A stretch of DNA of 64,000 bases from the NCBI RefSeq assembly GCF_002288925.2, contig NW_022098022.1, positions 496,001-560,000 on the forward strand, written 5' to 3'. This document shows positions 1-10,517 of this stretch, one piece after another (positions within the stretch are counted from its first letter, which is position 1; every line of letters begins with the position of its first letter). The notes under the pieces are model-generated. The model had not been told where the DNA came from. It did no database searches and worked only from the letters and a program-made list of their open reading frames with translations. Made by a program: the position numbers and the translations under genes. This DNA comes from Delphinapterus leucas (Eukaryota > Chordata > Mammalia > Artiodactyla > Monodontidae).

Positions 1-60
1 TTCATACAACCTAAGCAGAAGTCTGAAAATAAAATGACAATAAAGAAAACATTTTAAATT

Positions 61-63
<3 letters not shown>

Positions 64-97
<34 letters not shown>
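64..97. repeat. (AC)n microsatellite
   Basis: Uninterrupted AC dinucleotide array of about 17 units, seen directly. It probably varies in length between individuals. It gives rise to artificial Cys-Val reading frames on the opposite strand. Confidence 0.97.
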
Positions 98-99
<2 letters not shown>

Positions 100-439
100 A
101 CAAAGGGAACAGGACATGCAATGAGAGCAGATAAGAGATGTTGACAAATTTTGGAAGATGGAAAACAAATGAAATGGTGACAATGGATGAAGCAGAGGGA
201 AGCAGGTTAAAGCCCCAGGGCCAGCAGAAAGCAAAACCCACCAGGGGCAACCTGATTCCTTCCCTAAAACCTCCGAACGACACAGGAAAGAGATGTCTGG
301 TGTGTGGAAAATTAATTTTTAAAGTAATCTCATTTACTACACCTTCAAAACTATCTACCACTTGCTTTGTAAATGTAATGAAGGAGAGCTCAGAAATGGA
401 GTCAAATTGTTGAGACAGTGTCATTTCGAAGTTGGGGAC
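98..439. other. Unique non-coding DNA
   Basis: Nothing recognised. A 91-codon open stretch begins at 138 on the + strand, but it has no family resemblance, no splice context and no recognisable motif. I treat it as chance. Confidence 0.5.
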
Positions 440-620
440 AAGGACTATGGAGCAAAACTGACTGCGATTTACTAGCTCTGTGACCCCCCACCTCATACTT
501 TCTGTGCCTCAGCTGCATCATCTGTAAAATGGGGGCTCCAATAACACCCACTTCATAGAGTTGCTATAGTATTAAGTCAGTTAATATATATATGGCTTGC
601 TTAATATACACGTGGCAATT
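440..620 (+). repeat. MIR SINE fragment
   Basis: Matches the MIR core in order: a 'tagctctgtgacc' block, then 'tgcctcagctgcatcatctgtaaaatgggg', then 'ataacacc...cttcatagagttg'. This order and spacing are diagnostic of the MIR tRNA-related and core regions. The copy is diverged, as expected for an early-mammalian element, and its 3' L2-like tail is hard to delimit. Confidence 0.85.
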
Positions 621-2177
621 GTGAGTGATTATTTTTTTAATAAAGAATTGTACTACGAGTGGCAAAATTAAAAAACTGTTTTTTGTTCATATACATTTAG
701 CACATTCTTTCCTAAGAAGGTTGATCCCAATACACAGTGAAACTGAATGGCAAGTCGATTCCAAGATTCTAATTTCAAATTCTTCCTCCAGAAGGGATGA
801 TTTCCAGGTCTCCACCAAATCCGGAGAGAATTCTTAAATTGGTTTCTTGGGACCTTTCCTGCTCAGTGATGCCCTAATTTACACTTCATAATTTGCAGCC
901 TGCACGTGAGGCATTGTTGAACAGTCTGAACTGAAAAGAAATTCTTATCATAATTAATTTTTAAGGCAGCAGGGACTTGGTTATAAGGTTACCCGAAGCC
1001 AACAACAGAAGCAGAGATGTCAATGTGACAATAGGTCAAAATAACGCAGTGACGCCTTCCATGCCACCACTGAATTAATCTGTTTGGTTTCAAAACATGC
1101 AACTTCATTTCATGATGCCATTTTCAAAGGACTACAGCCCACGGCTTGCTTGGCTTTAGCAGCTTCTAATGCTATAGCTTACACTCTTTTAAAAGGAATT
1201 TTAAAAAAAGTATAGCTACCCATTGATAAATAGTCATCTTTATTGCATTAAAAATTTTATGCATGGCTTCAGAAGTGTTTTATGACAGAGGGATGCATTT
1301 GCATTACAAATAGTTTTTACACAGACAAAAAAGAAGACTGCGCTTGGAGATGAGAGATCTTTTACCAAGGAGCATTTAAGAAGTTATCTTAAGACAGTTT
1401 CTTCCTAACCACAGTGGGATTCGTTTCCCAGGGCAATTGCCTAACAGAATTGCAAAGCTGGCATTTAAATTTGACCTTCAACCGATGGTAATCCAGAATG
1501 ATGAGCTTCAGCAGGAACCTGGGAATTCTGACGGCCATTACGGCCCCTAAGGTCATGGCTGGGAGGACGTTGGCTGGCTGATTTAGACCCACATACAATA
1601 TCCCCTGCTGATTAGAAACAGCTTTGAGTGTTTCTTCTTTTCATAGCTCATTTCATTTTATTTTCTTTTGTTTTAAAAGAATCCTAATAAGCATAAAAAT
1701 AGCACAGATCCATATGAATGCGAGAGCAGAAATCCGAGTTTCCTTTGATTCTCACATTTGCTTTCTTGCTTGTCCTTATTGCCCTGAATCTGAAGAGAGT
1801 TGTGGCCAGAGGCTAAGCATTTACTAACGTAAGTTCTCTCTTCTGGTTTCTTCTGGAAATGCTCAAGGGAGTGTCCAGCAACAAATGGGAATTAAGACGA
1901 CACACCTCTTATTTATCTTTCAAAGTCATACATAAAGCATGTAATAAGGGGAGAAACTCTGATCTAGAAGGATGAGTATGTTGTGCCAGGGCTTAAGTTT
2001 ATTCCTGGCTTGGCCACTGGCTTAGGTAAGTGACACTTAGCTGGCACTTTCTTTGGGGATGACATCTTTTCTGTCGCCTTTTTCTCGGCAGTGAGATGAC
2101 GGACGCGAAGACGATGATGAGTAAGGATGACGAAGATGCATATAAGGGCTCACAGGAATTGGGATTTCAACCTGGCT
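621..2177. other. Unique AT-rich DNA, no gene seen
   Basis: No coding, RNA or repeat family recognised. Short open stretches at 625-837, 1389-1598 and 1624-1827 have no protein-like features. The sequence is AT-rich with scattered homopolymer runs. Confidence 0.5.
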
Positions 2178-2191
2178 AACCTGGAAAGTTT

Positions 2192-2289
2192 ATTTTATTT
2201 TATTTCATTGGAGTATAGTTGATTTATAATGTTATGTTCGTTTCTGTGACACAAATGAACTTATCTATGAAACAGAAACAGACTAACAG
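2192..2289 (-). mobile_element. Short L1 fragment with internal inversion
   Basis: Left part (about 2192-2245) is the extreme 3' end of an L1 in antisense: T-rich tail, then 'ttggagtatagttgatttataatgtt'-type sequence. Right part (about 2246-2289) is L1 3'UTR sequence from further upstream, in sense ('tgacacaaatgaacttatct...'). The order polyT, antisense 3' end, sense upstream segment fits a twin-primed insertion that lost sequence at the junction. The flanks share 'ggaaagttt' (2183-2191 and 2290-2298), a probable target-site duplication. Confidence 0.7.
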
Positions 2290-2298
2290 GGAAAGTTT

Positions 2299-2938
2299 TA
2301 TTCCAAAATGTCACTTCTCGGGTGACATCGCATGCATTTCAGAGTTACCTTTGCCAAGCTGCTCTGTAAGCTGTCCAGTGATGAAACATCTCCAGTCCCT
2401 GGAAGAACTAGATTTTCTTCTATGGCACTCAACATTTTTTCCTTGCACTTACATCAATTCCTAGTCATCCGGATAATATATAAGCTAAAAGCAAGTGGCT
2501 TCCAAAATGGAGAAGTGGGTAGGACATATGAAAACTCACGTCTCCACATTGAGATATATCTTCTAAGTGGTCAAATAAAAACCAGAATTCCAAACTGTTG
2601 ATTTATTATTGGTTTGCTATTATGGCTCCAACCCAGAATATCTTTATACAGCCATTACTTTGGACATACCTATAGTTTGGTATATATCCATTTATCAATC
2701 CTAATATGAATGTTCATGATACATAATCATATCCACAAAGTTTTCCCTCCAAAGCCGCCATGAAGTTTTCCTTTAATTCCTATGAGCGATTGTACCTATG
2801 CTCCACTTTTTAATTTCATAAAGGCTCTAGAAATTTCCAGACAAAACTCATCATTTCATAGAAGAATCCCAGAGGCCGTACCTCTCAAATTATCGGCCAT
2901 ATGTGGCAAAAATAAATCTTCACCAGGGTGGTACAGTA

Positions 2939-2940
<2 letters not shown>
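2299..2940. other. Unique AT-rich DNA
   Basis: No recognisable element. Two overlapping short open stretches (2219-2464 and 2332-2601, + strand) look random in composition. Confidence 0.5.

Positions 2941-2941
<1 letters not shown>

Positions 2942-2987
<46 letters not shown>
2942..2987. repeat. (GT)n microsatellite with purine-rich flank
   Basis: About 23 GT units, followed by a GA-rich stretch (about 2990-3013). Seen directly. Confidence 0.97.
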
Positions 2988-2990
<3 letters not shown>

Positions 2991-3013
2991 AGAGAGAGAC
3001 AGAAAGAGAGAGA

Positions 3014-3254
3014 TGCATGAATGGATTATTCTCTATGGGGGGTCGATTACATAGTAATTCAAGTGACAGTGCCTGAACCAAGTCAACTGCGGTCCAGTAT
3101 TAATTCATTTCATAGCTACAAATAGATTAATTTAAAGCAAGATTTCATCCATCTTAGAACTGCAGAATACCTGCCTCTCAAAACACAAAATTTATGTTTG
3201 TGAGAGTTAGAAATTCATTCAAAATATAAGGTTGCATGGCAAATTGGACAACAT
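3014..3254. other. Unique DNA
   Basis: Nothing recognised between the microsatellite and the MIR. Confidence 0.5.
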
Positions 3255-3460
3255 TATAACAATCAGACAGATTTGCTCAAATCTCGCTTCTACCACTTAC
3301 TGGACACAAACGGACACATTTCTTAACCTTTCTTAACCTCGGTTTTCTCATCTGAAAAATGGGGATAATAACAGGATTTGCTTCATAGGGTTTATATAAA
3401 AAGTTAAATAAGATCATGAGTAACATACATTTAGCATACAGCCAGCACAATTTGCTCGGG
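3255..3460 (+). repeat. MIR SINE, nearly complete
   Basis: In order: 'aaatctcgcttctaccacttactgg', a duplicated 'tttcttaacc' block, 'tcatctgaaaaatggggataataac', and 'cttcatagggtttatataaaaagttaaataagatcatg'. This spans the tRNA-related region through the core to the 3' part of MIR. A local duplication of 'tttcttaacc' lies at about 3320-3339. Confidence 0.9.
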
Positions 3461-6400
3461 AATTATTTATTTGCTATGGTGGTTAATAATAAGAATCTTC
3501 AAATAAATAAACAAGTAGATAATAAACAAGCGGACAATAAATAATTTCATACATAGAAGATCCTGGTAACTCAGAATTGTCAGCACTGACTTGAAGACCA
3601 ATTTTCCAAAACTAGGTTTGAAAATCATCTTCTGTATATAATCTCCTTGTGACTTCCACGCATAATCCTAAAGGTAGAACGTGAGGCAGATGTGAGGGAC
3701 AGGCCATATCACTCTTGGGACTTGTCTTAGATTTCCTCCTTTCAATTCTTACATCCTCGGTTCCTGTGTCCACCCTGGGTCTCCAACACTGGAACCAGGT
3801 TATAGAACCCTATCACAACCCCCAGCAACCATTCAGGTAGCTAACTTCTGTGTCTGTGAAAATTTCACAGACACAAATTTCAGAATTAGTAAAGAACAAA
3901 TAAGTAAAGAACATTATGAATTCTATAGTTACACAGATGACGCTTATTGGAGAACCCTTTATATGTGTTTTCTGTCTCCTTGACTTGTTATCCTGACTTG
4001 TTATTTGAAAATAAAAGTGAAGCTGTACCTAAAAGAACCGCCTAGCTTTCTCCAGCAGCTTCACTGTCTACGGCAGTCCCACCATGCTATACCTTTGGAT
4101 TGCAATATTCTCTTACTTTTTTGGCCTGATTTTTTGTTGTGTTGTTCACCAATATTTTCAAAAACATTTGTTCCCAAGGCAAGCCTTAGAACATGTTTTC
4201 GTTTTCATGTTAGCACCTGCACAGATAATAATATCATGATTCTTTTTTATTATAATGTAAGGCCAACTTAGAGATTTTTTTTCAAAATTAGGAATATTAA
4301 AAAACCATATACACACAAATCTTTAGGCATAAATTCAAAGTTTGAAATGTAAATCTTCATTTTGGAGAGATGTGCAGATATCAAACATTTAAAACATGAA
4401 AAATGTCCTCAATCATCTACATTTCCGAAGAGCTATGTTAAAAGCATAAAGAAAACATCAAAATGATTGGCTCTTCCTGGCTTGTTTCTTTTTGTTTTTG
4501 GCTCTGTCCTAAGAGCATGGATTTGTAACTCTTCACTAAACTTACATGAAAATATAACTATCACTTAGAAAAATATAATCTCTCTTCTCTCCTGATACCT
4601 GTTTTTGTCTTTGCTTCTTGATCCTTGAGGATGCCAACGTAACAATTTTTTTTTTTTGCTCAAAGGGATTTTTAGGCTTTTATTGGATAATAAATCATTT
4701 CTGGCATTGATTATTTTTAGCTATAAGAGACTACATTTCACGAATACTTTCTCTCTCATTGTCCTACACATGGATGTTAGCGACCTATAAAACACGAATG
4801 CAAGCAAAATGTAAAAAAAAAATTATGCGAGATAGGGATATACCATTCAGAATAGTAAAAGCGTTGGATACTTTTTGCATTGGTGATAATAATTTTTATA
4901 TTTGATTATTGAGAAACTGATAAACATTAAAATCTTATACAGTATATATCAATGAGAAAAAAAATTGAAGATTTATTCCCTAATTATGGTTTTCCATTCT
5001 GCATACTAGATTGGCAATGGAAATTCACTACCTTAGAATTAAGCATTTTGTCATTCATATTTATTCACAACATGGTGCGTGACAAAATTATGATGAAAAC
5101 ACAGTATAGACGCAGACAGTAATGTAGATAATTTATTACTGTAAGATTTTTAAAGACCCTGTATTGCAGGCTTAGGTGTTTCTTGGTCGGTAAGATAATT
5201 TCCATGTTATTAATAGGGAGGACCACTTATTAGAGTATGGTTTGCATAACTATATAGACAGATTTATTATCTTACAACAAAGTCTATCTAGAAATAATAT
5301 TGTGACAGTTACTTTGGGAAACCAGTTGGGACCCTAGAAAAAGTATTGACTTGGGTCACATGCATACGACCTGATTTAACTCATGAGTTATTAACCTCAA
5401 CTGAACTCAGGAATAAAATCTCATAAATACCTTGAAAAAATGTAGTGTATCAGAAGAAATGTTAAACTGAAATAAAAACAATCATGAGACAGCCAGATCA
5501 TGAAAAATTGCTTGATTCAAAGAACTTTTAAAGGTTAGAGCTCTATTAAAGGTTTAAAAAACCGAAAGCAATATGAGAGGGAAAATACAAGGAAGGCAAA
5601 AGATTAATATGCTCTCTGCCTACTTTTTGTTTTATGATGCTCAGTTTTTTCTAAGAGGTTACCATTTTTGCAGCTGGTCAGAAATATCACATTCCTTGAT
5701 GTCTCAAAAGGTTTTATATGACTAAGCTTAACCATACTTCAACTTAAATAACATATTAAGCGGCTGTTGAAAATAAAAACGCATTATGGATATTTGAACA
5801 GACACCAATGAGAGGAAAACAACTTCCTCTGGGGTGTGAATTAAGACTACCCATTCCCCATAATATTGAAATTTTCACAAATATTATAGCAGCTAACAGT
5901 AGGGATTCTAAAATATAGGCTCCAGGTGCTTTTACTTGAGACAATTTCTTGGTACTGTTACAAGTATGGCTAAAAGTTTTATTTTTAATTAATTAAACAT
6001 ATGGTATGTTGGGGAGGTGAGGGATTGGATTTATTATAAGGTGTCTCAGGATGACATGCATGCCAAACAACTCCTTTTAAATGACTACAAGTAGCTTAGC
6101 ATAACTGCACTATATGATGTGAAGAAAAAAAACGCATATCAGATCACGACTGAGAAACCTGTATTTAAATTAGGTCAATTTTCACTTTGAGATCATTGTT
6201 TAAAATTTTAATAAGCAATCATTTATTTTATGTTGATGTATTTTAAGTTTTTCTGTTTTTAGACAGATTGGCAACTTAGTATAATTAAAATACTTGTATA
6301 TGATTGTTTATTCACTGTCATATATGAAAAAAAGTAAATGCTAATTCTCTGCTAATGAAACTTACTTTACATTAGTTTAAAATTTTTATTTGCAATTTTT

Positions 6401-7076
6401 TTTGCTTTCGTCTTTGCCTGTTTCTCTTTTCACGCTAAGTGAATAAATGAATATATGAAGCTGATTTCTAGTAAAAAGAAATGTTCGAACTTGGCTCCCA
6501 GTCAAAGGGTTCATGTATAACATAATAGATGTATATTAGTTCTTTCCAATTTCAAAGCAAAATAATTTCTGAGTACTAATTTTGGTCATAACATTATATA
6601 TTTCTTAAAGACACGAAAGTTAAACTGACTTCCTTCCTGTTGCCCAAAAATCTATAGCACATTTCCGACATCTGAAATGCTACATTCTCTTTTGGAATCA
6701 AAGACGACAGTACCAGAATTATGAGACCATTCAAATATGCCATGAGGCTTGAAAATCACCGTGGTCAGAAAACACAGTTAAAGAAGTTAGGAAGAGCTGA
6801 CCTTTCTCCTCCCTCCTGTTAAAGATCCAGCTGAAATCCATAGGCTTATGGGGAAAATGGACTTTATAGGCATTAAAATATTTTGAAATGGTATACGTGG
6901 ATGAATAGTGTGTCACCAATCAGGGTTCAAGGCAGGAAATTTCCCCACCTTTACACAATGGCCAAGGTTTAAATCCAGTGAAGTGGCACAAATGAAATCA
7001 CTAAAAATTAAATGTAAAGCTGATATCTATTTTGTACCTTTGTCTCCTCTACATGATTTTGGTCTCTACATTTATC
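3461..7076. other. Long AT-rich stretch, no gene seen
   Basis: No interspersed repeat of recognisable age, RNA gene or protein-like frame. A 27-bp inverted repeat at 3849-3875 is listed separately. Short open stretches (4005-4271 +, 5756-5944 -, 6731-6919 -) lack protein features. Some ancient, unrecognisable repeats are likely here. Confidence 0.45.
3849..3875. repeat. Perfect 13-bp inverted repeat (1-nt spacer)
   Basis: TGTGTCTGTGAAA is followed by one A and then TTTCACAGACACA, so the 13-nt arms pair perfectly. It could extrude as a small hairpin. About 10 bp downstream, 'agtaaagaaca' occurs twice in direct orientation. No known regulatory role is implied. Confidence 0.9.
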
Positions 7077-7078
7077 TG

Positions 7079-7109
<31 letters not shown>

Positions 7110-7136
7110 TGTGTGTGTATGTGTGTGTGCGTGTGT
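7077..7136. repeat. Interrupted (TG)n microsatellite
   Basis: About 30 TG units broken by single-base interruptions (tggtg, tat, tgcg). The interruptions suggest an older, more stable array than those at 2942 and 28215. Confidence 0.96.
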
Positions 7137-7194
7137 TCTGAACAATTATTTCATATTTCATAAACAGCCCCATAATAGATCTCTGGGAAATTTT

Positions 7195-7526
7195 TTTTTT
7201 TAATATATTCTTTATTTATTTTTGGCTGCGTTGGGTCTTTGTTGCCGCACGCAGGCTTTCTCTAGTTGCTGAGAGCAGAGCAGAGGTTACTCTTCGTTGC
7301 AGTGTGTGGGCTTCTCACTGCGGTGGCTTCTCTTGTTGTGGAGCACGGGCTCTAGGCACGCGGGCTTCAGTAGTTGTGGCTTGCGGGCTCTAGAATGCAG
7401 GCTCACTAGTTGTGGCGCACTGGCCCAGTTGCTCTGCAGCATGTGGGATCTTCCCGGACCAGGGCTGGAACCCGTGTCCCCTGCATTGGCAGGCGGATTC
7501 TTAACCACTGCGCCACCAGGGAAGCC
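7195..7526 (-). mobile_element. CHR-type tRNA-derived SINE, long form
   Basis: On the minus strand the element starts at 7526 with the 'gggcttccctggtggcgcagtgg' head shared by the other SINEs here, and ends in an A/T-rich tail near 7195-7225. At about 330 bp it is some 120 bp longer than the other copies. The extra part lies towards its 3' end, before a 'tttatttttggctgcgttggg' segment. Flanking duplications 'ctctgggaaatttt' at 7181-7194 and 7527-7540 are identical, which proves retrotransposition. Open frames through it are incidental. Confidence 0.93.
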
Positions 7527-7540
7527 CTCTGGGAAATTTT

Positions 7541-8510
7541 ATAAGGATTTACTTCTCCAGGTTAGTTCAGTATTATACATGTTTTGAATGAACTACATTT
7601 CTAGGCAAGTGCAGAATCAGAATTCCTATTTTAAAGAATTACTTCAAAACCAAATGATTATGGTAGCTTTTGGAAATGTAGTTGCATGTTTTTTAAATAT
7701 AAAGTTCATTTTTCTTTTCTCATGCAGACAAATCATGAAATAACCAGATTATTAAAAACTAATTTTTCTATAAACCATAGTATTTTCCCAAATTGGTTAT
7801 AAAAATGGTTGATTTCACTTAACTCTCCTTTTAAAAGAAATTAACCTCAGTATCTACTTCCAAATAGTTTTCAACTACTTTATAAAATTAAGCAACAGCC
7901 ACAACTAGTGGTAAATTTTGACAGAATTACAGGGAGCAGAGAGCACAGACTGTTAGGGAAATAAATCCTGGTTTGGTCTGATCTGATATCAAAAAAGTCC
8001 AATCACTGCAAGTAGGCACAAACTTTGACTCTAGTTTCTTAGCAACTGGAACAAAAATGAAACCGTTAAGTTCCATAGTTTCCACTTTCTGAAGGAAGAA
8101 ATCAAATTTATTTGCAAGAATAAATTTTTCCAGGAACTAAACACAGGAAGGAATATATTGTATGAGCTCTGTGTGTATAAGATAATGAACAAAATATTCA
8201 ACTATGACCTTCTAGTTTCTATAATTGTTTCACTATGCCAATATATTCTAACCTTAGCATAATTTTGTGTTGGCGGAGTAAGTTACATTCTCATTGACAT
8301 TATTATCTCTTGATTTAAGAGATTTATTATAATTAGTGTTGATAGGACTGAGTCCTCAACTTGGTTGAAAGCTCCTCCAAGTGCAGAAACTATCTTGGAT
8401 CTATACTTCCTAGTGTTTATTAAATGAGTGATTACTGATCTCCTTCCATTAGGAGCTTGAATTAAATACTTTGAATGGCAGTTTAGATGGGAATAGAAAT
8501 CACTTATTTT
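7541..8510. other. Unique AT-rich DNA
   Basis: No gene or repeat recognised. Its last part (8497-8510) contains 'aaatcacttatttt', which nearly matches the sequence just after the A-tail of the L1 at 14520; see findings. Confidence 0.5.
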
Positions 8511-8565
8511 GATGCTTTCTGATTGAAATGAGAGAATCTCTGTTGAAAACAGTTTCCTACAGCAG

Positions 8566-8672
8566 TTAAACTGGGGTCTGCGGACTGCTGGGGGTTCCTG
8601 AGACCCCTTCAGGGATCCATGGGGTTGGGACTATTTTGCAATAATGTTAAGATGTTATTGGCCTCTCACTCC
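8566..8672 (+). mobile_element. Old hAT-type DNA transposon fragment
   Basis: The sequence 'cagttaaactggggtctgcggactgctgggggttcctgagacccctt' followed by 'gggactattttgcaataatgttaagatgttattggcc' resembles a common short mammalian hAT-class non-autonomous element. I do not recall the exact family name with certainty. It stops abruptly where recognisable L1 5'UTR begins. Confidence 0.55.
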
Positions 8673-8674
8673 CT

Positions 8675-9532
8675 CTTGCGAGAGCACCGGGATCACAACT
8701 AACTGCTGAACAATCGTTGACAGGAAGACACTGGAACTCACCAAAAAAGATACCCCACATCCAAAGAAAAAGGAGAAGCTGCAGTGAGATGGTATGAGGG
8801 GTGCAATCACAATAAAATCAAATCCTATAACTGCTGGGTGGGTGACTCACAAACTGGAGAACACTTAAACCACAGAAGTCCGCCACTGGAGTGAAGGTTC
8901 TGAGCCCCACCTCAGGTTTCCCAACCTGGGGGTCTGGCAAGAGGAGGAGGAATTCCCAGAGAATCAGACTTTGAAGGCTAGTGGGATTTGACTGCAGGAC
9001 TTTGACGGGACTAGGGGAAACAAGAGACTCAACTGTTGGAGGGCACACACAAAGCAGTGTGCGCATTGGGACCCAGGGGAAGGAGCAGTGACCCCAGAGG
9101 AGACTGAACCAGTCCTACCTGCTAGTGTTGGAGGGTCTCCTGCAGAGGTGGGGGGTGGCTGTGGCTCACCGTGGGGACAAGGACACTGGCAGCAGAAGTT
9201 CTGGGAAGTACTCCTTGGCGTGAGCCCTCCCAAAGTCTGTCATTAGCCCCACGAAAGAGGCAGGTAGGCTCCAGTGCTGGGTCACCTCAGGCCAAACAAC
9301 CAGCAAGGAGGGAACCTAGCCCCACCCATCATTAAACAAGAGGATTAAAGTTTTACTGAGCTCTGCCCACCAGAGCAACACCCAGCTCTACCCAACACCA
9401 GCACCTCCATCAGGAAGCTTGCACAAGCCTCTTAGATAGCCTCATCCACCAGAGGGAAGACAGCAGAGGCAAGAAGAACTACAATCCTGCAGCCTGTGGA
9501 ATGAAAACCACATTCACAGAAAGATAGACAAG
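8675..9532 (+). promoter_or_regulatory. L1 5'UTR (truncated)
   Basis: Starts at about 'gcgagagcaccgggatcacaac', an internal piece of the artiodactyl-type L1 5'UTR, and runs to the ORF1 start. In intact L1s this region holds the internal RNA polymerase II promoter. The most 5' part appears absent, so promoter activity is doubtful. Open frames on the opposite strand (8818-9233) are not supported as genes. Confidence 0.75.
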
Positions 9533-10510
9533 ATGAAAAGGCAGAGGACTATGTACCAGATGAAGGAACAAGATAAAACCCCAGAAAAACAACTAAATGA
9601 AGTGGAGATAGGCAACCTTCCAGAAAAAGAATTCAGAATAATGATAGTGAAGATGATCCAGGACCTCGGAAAAAGAATGGAGGCAAAGATCGAGAAGATG
9701 CAAGAAATGTTTAACAAAGACCTAGAAGAATTAAACAACAAACACCTAGAAGAATTACAGAACAAACAAACAGAGATGAACAATACAATAACTGAAATTA
9801 AAAATACACTACAAGTAATCAATGGCAGAATAAGTGAGACAGAAGAACGGATAAGTGGCCTGGAAGACAGAATGGTGGAATTCACTGCTGTGGAACAGAT
9901 TAAAGAAAAAAGAACAAAAAGAAATGAAGACAGCCTAAGAGACCTCTGGGACAACATTAAACACACCAACATTCGCATTATAGGGGTCCCAGAAGGAGGA
10001 GAGAGAGAAACGATCAAAGAAAATATTTGAACAGATTATAGTCAAAAACTTCCCTAACATGGGAAAGAAAATAGCCACCCAAGTCCAGGAAGTGCAGAGA
10101 GTCCCAGGCAGGATAAACCCAAGGAGAAACACATCGAGACACATGGTAATCAAATTGACAAATATTAAAGACAAAGAAAAATTATTGAAAGCAACAAGGG
10201 GAAAACGACAAATAACACACAAAGGAACTCCCATAAGGTTAACGGCTGATTTCTCAGCAGAAACTCTACAAGGCAGAGGTAGTGGCACAATATATTAAAA
10301 AGTGATGAAACGGAAGAACCTACAACGAAGATTACTCTACCCAGCAAGGATCTCATTCAGATTTGACAGAGAAATTAAAACCTTTACAGACAAGCCAAAC
10401 TAAGAGAATTCAGCACCACCAAACCAGCTCTACAACAAATGCTAAAGGAATTTCACTATGTGGGAAACACAAGAGAAGAAAAGGACCTACAAAAACAAAT
10501 CCAAAACAAT
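9533..10510 (+). pseudogene. ORF1: L1 ORF1 (RNA-binding chaperone), frameshifted
   Basis: The first block (9533-10030, 165 codons) begins MKRQRTMYQMKEQ. It has the lysine/glutamate heptad-rich coiled coil (about residues 40-125) that trimerises ORF1p, then the start of the RRM domain (NIRIIGVPEGGERE, near residue 145). A frameshift at about 10005-10020 moves the rest of the RRM and the start of the C-terminal domain into the frame of 10059-10298 (NMGKKIATQVQEVQR...). A second disruption near 10285-10298 puts the remaining C-terminal part, ending around 10450-10510, in another frame. Intact L1 ORF1p is roughly 340-370 residues; no full-length product is possible here. Confidence 0.92.
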
Positions 10511-10517
10511 TAAGAAA

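Noticed and set aside
11..496. 161-codon minus-strand open frame with a Cys-Val run
   Set aside because: It reads through the AC microsatellite and a MIR; no protein family resemblance.
2782..2991. Open frame ending in a Cys-Val repeat
   Set aside because: Product of the GT array at 2942-2987. The same artefact recurs at 6908-7141 and 28079-28499.
9514..10356. Long minus-strand frames opposite L1 ORF1
   Set aside because: Shadow frames caused by the A-rich sense strand of L1. The same applies to minus-strand frames at 11742-13708.
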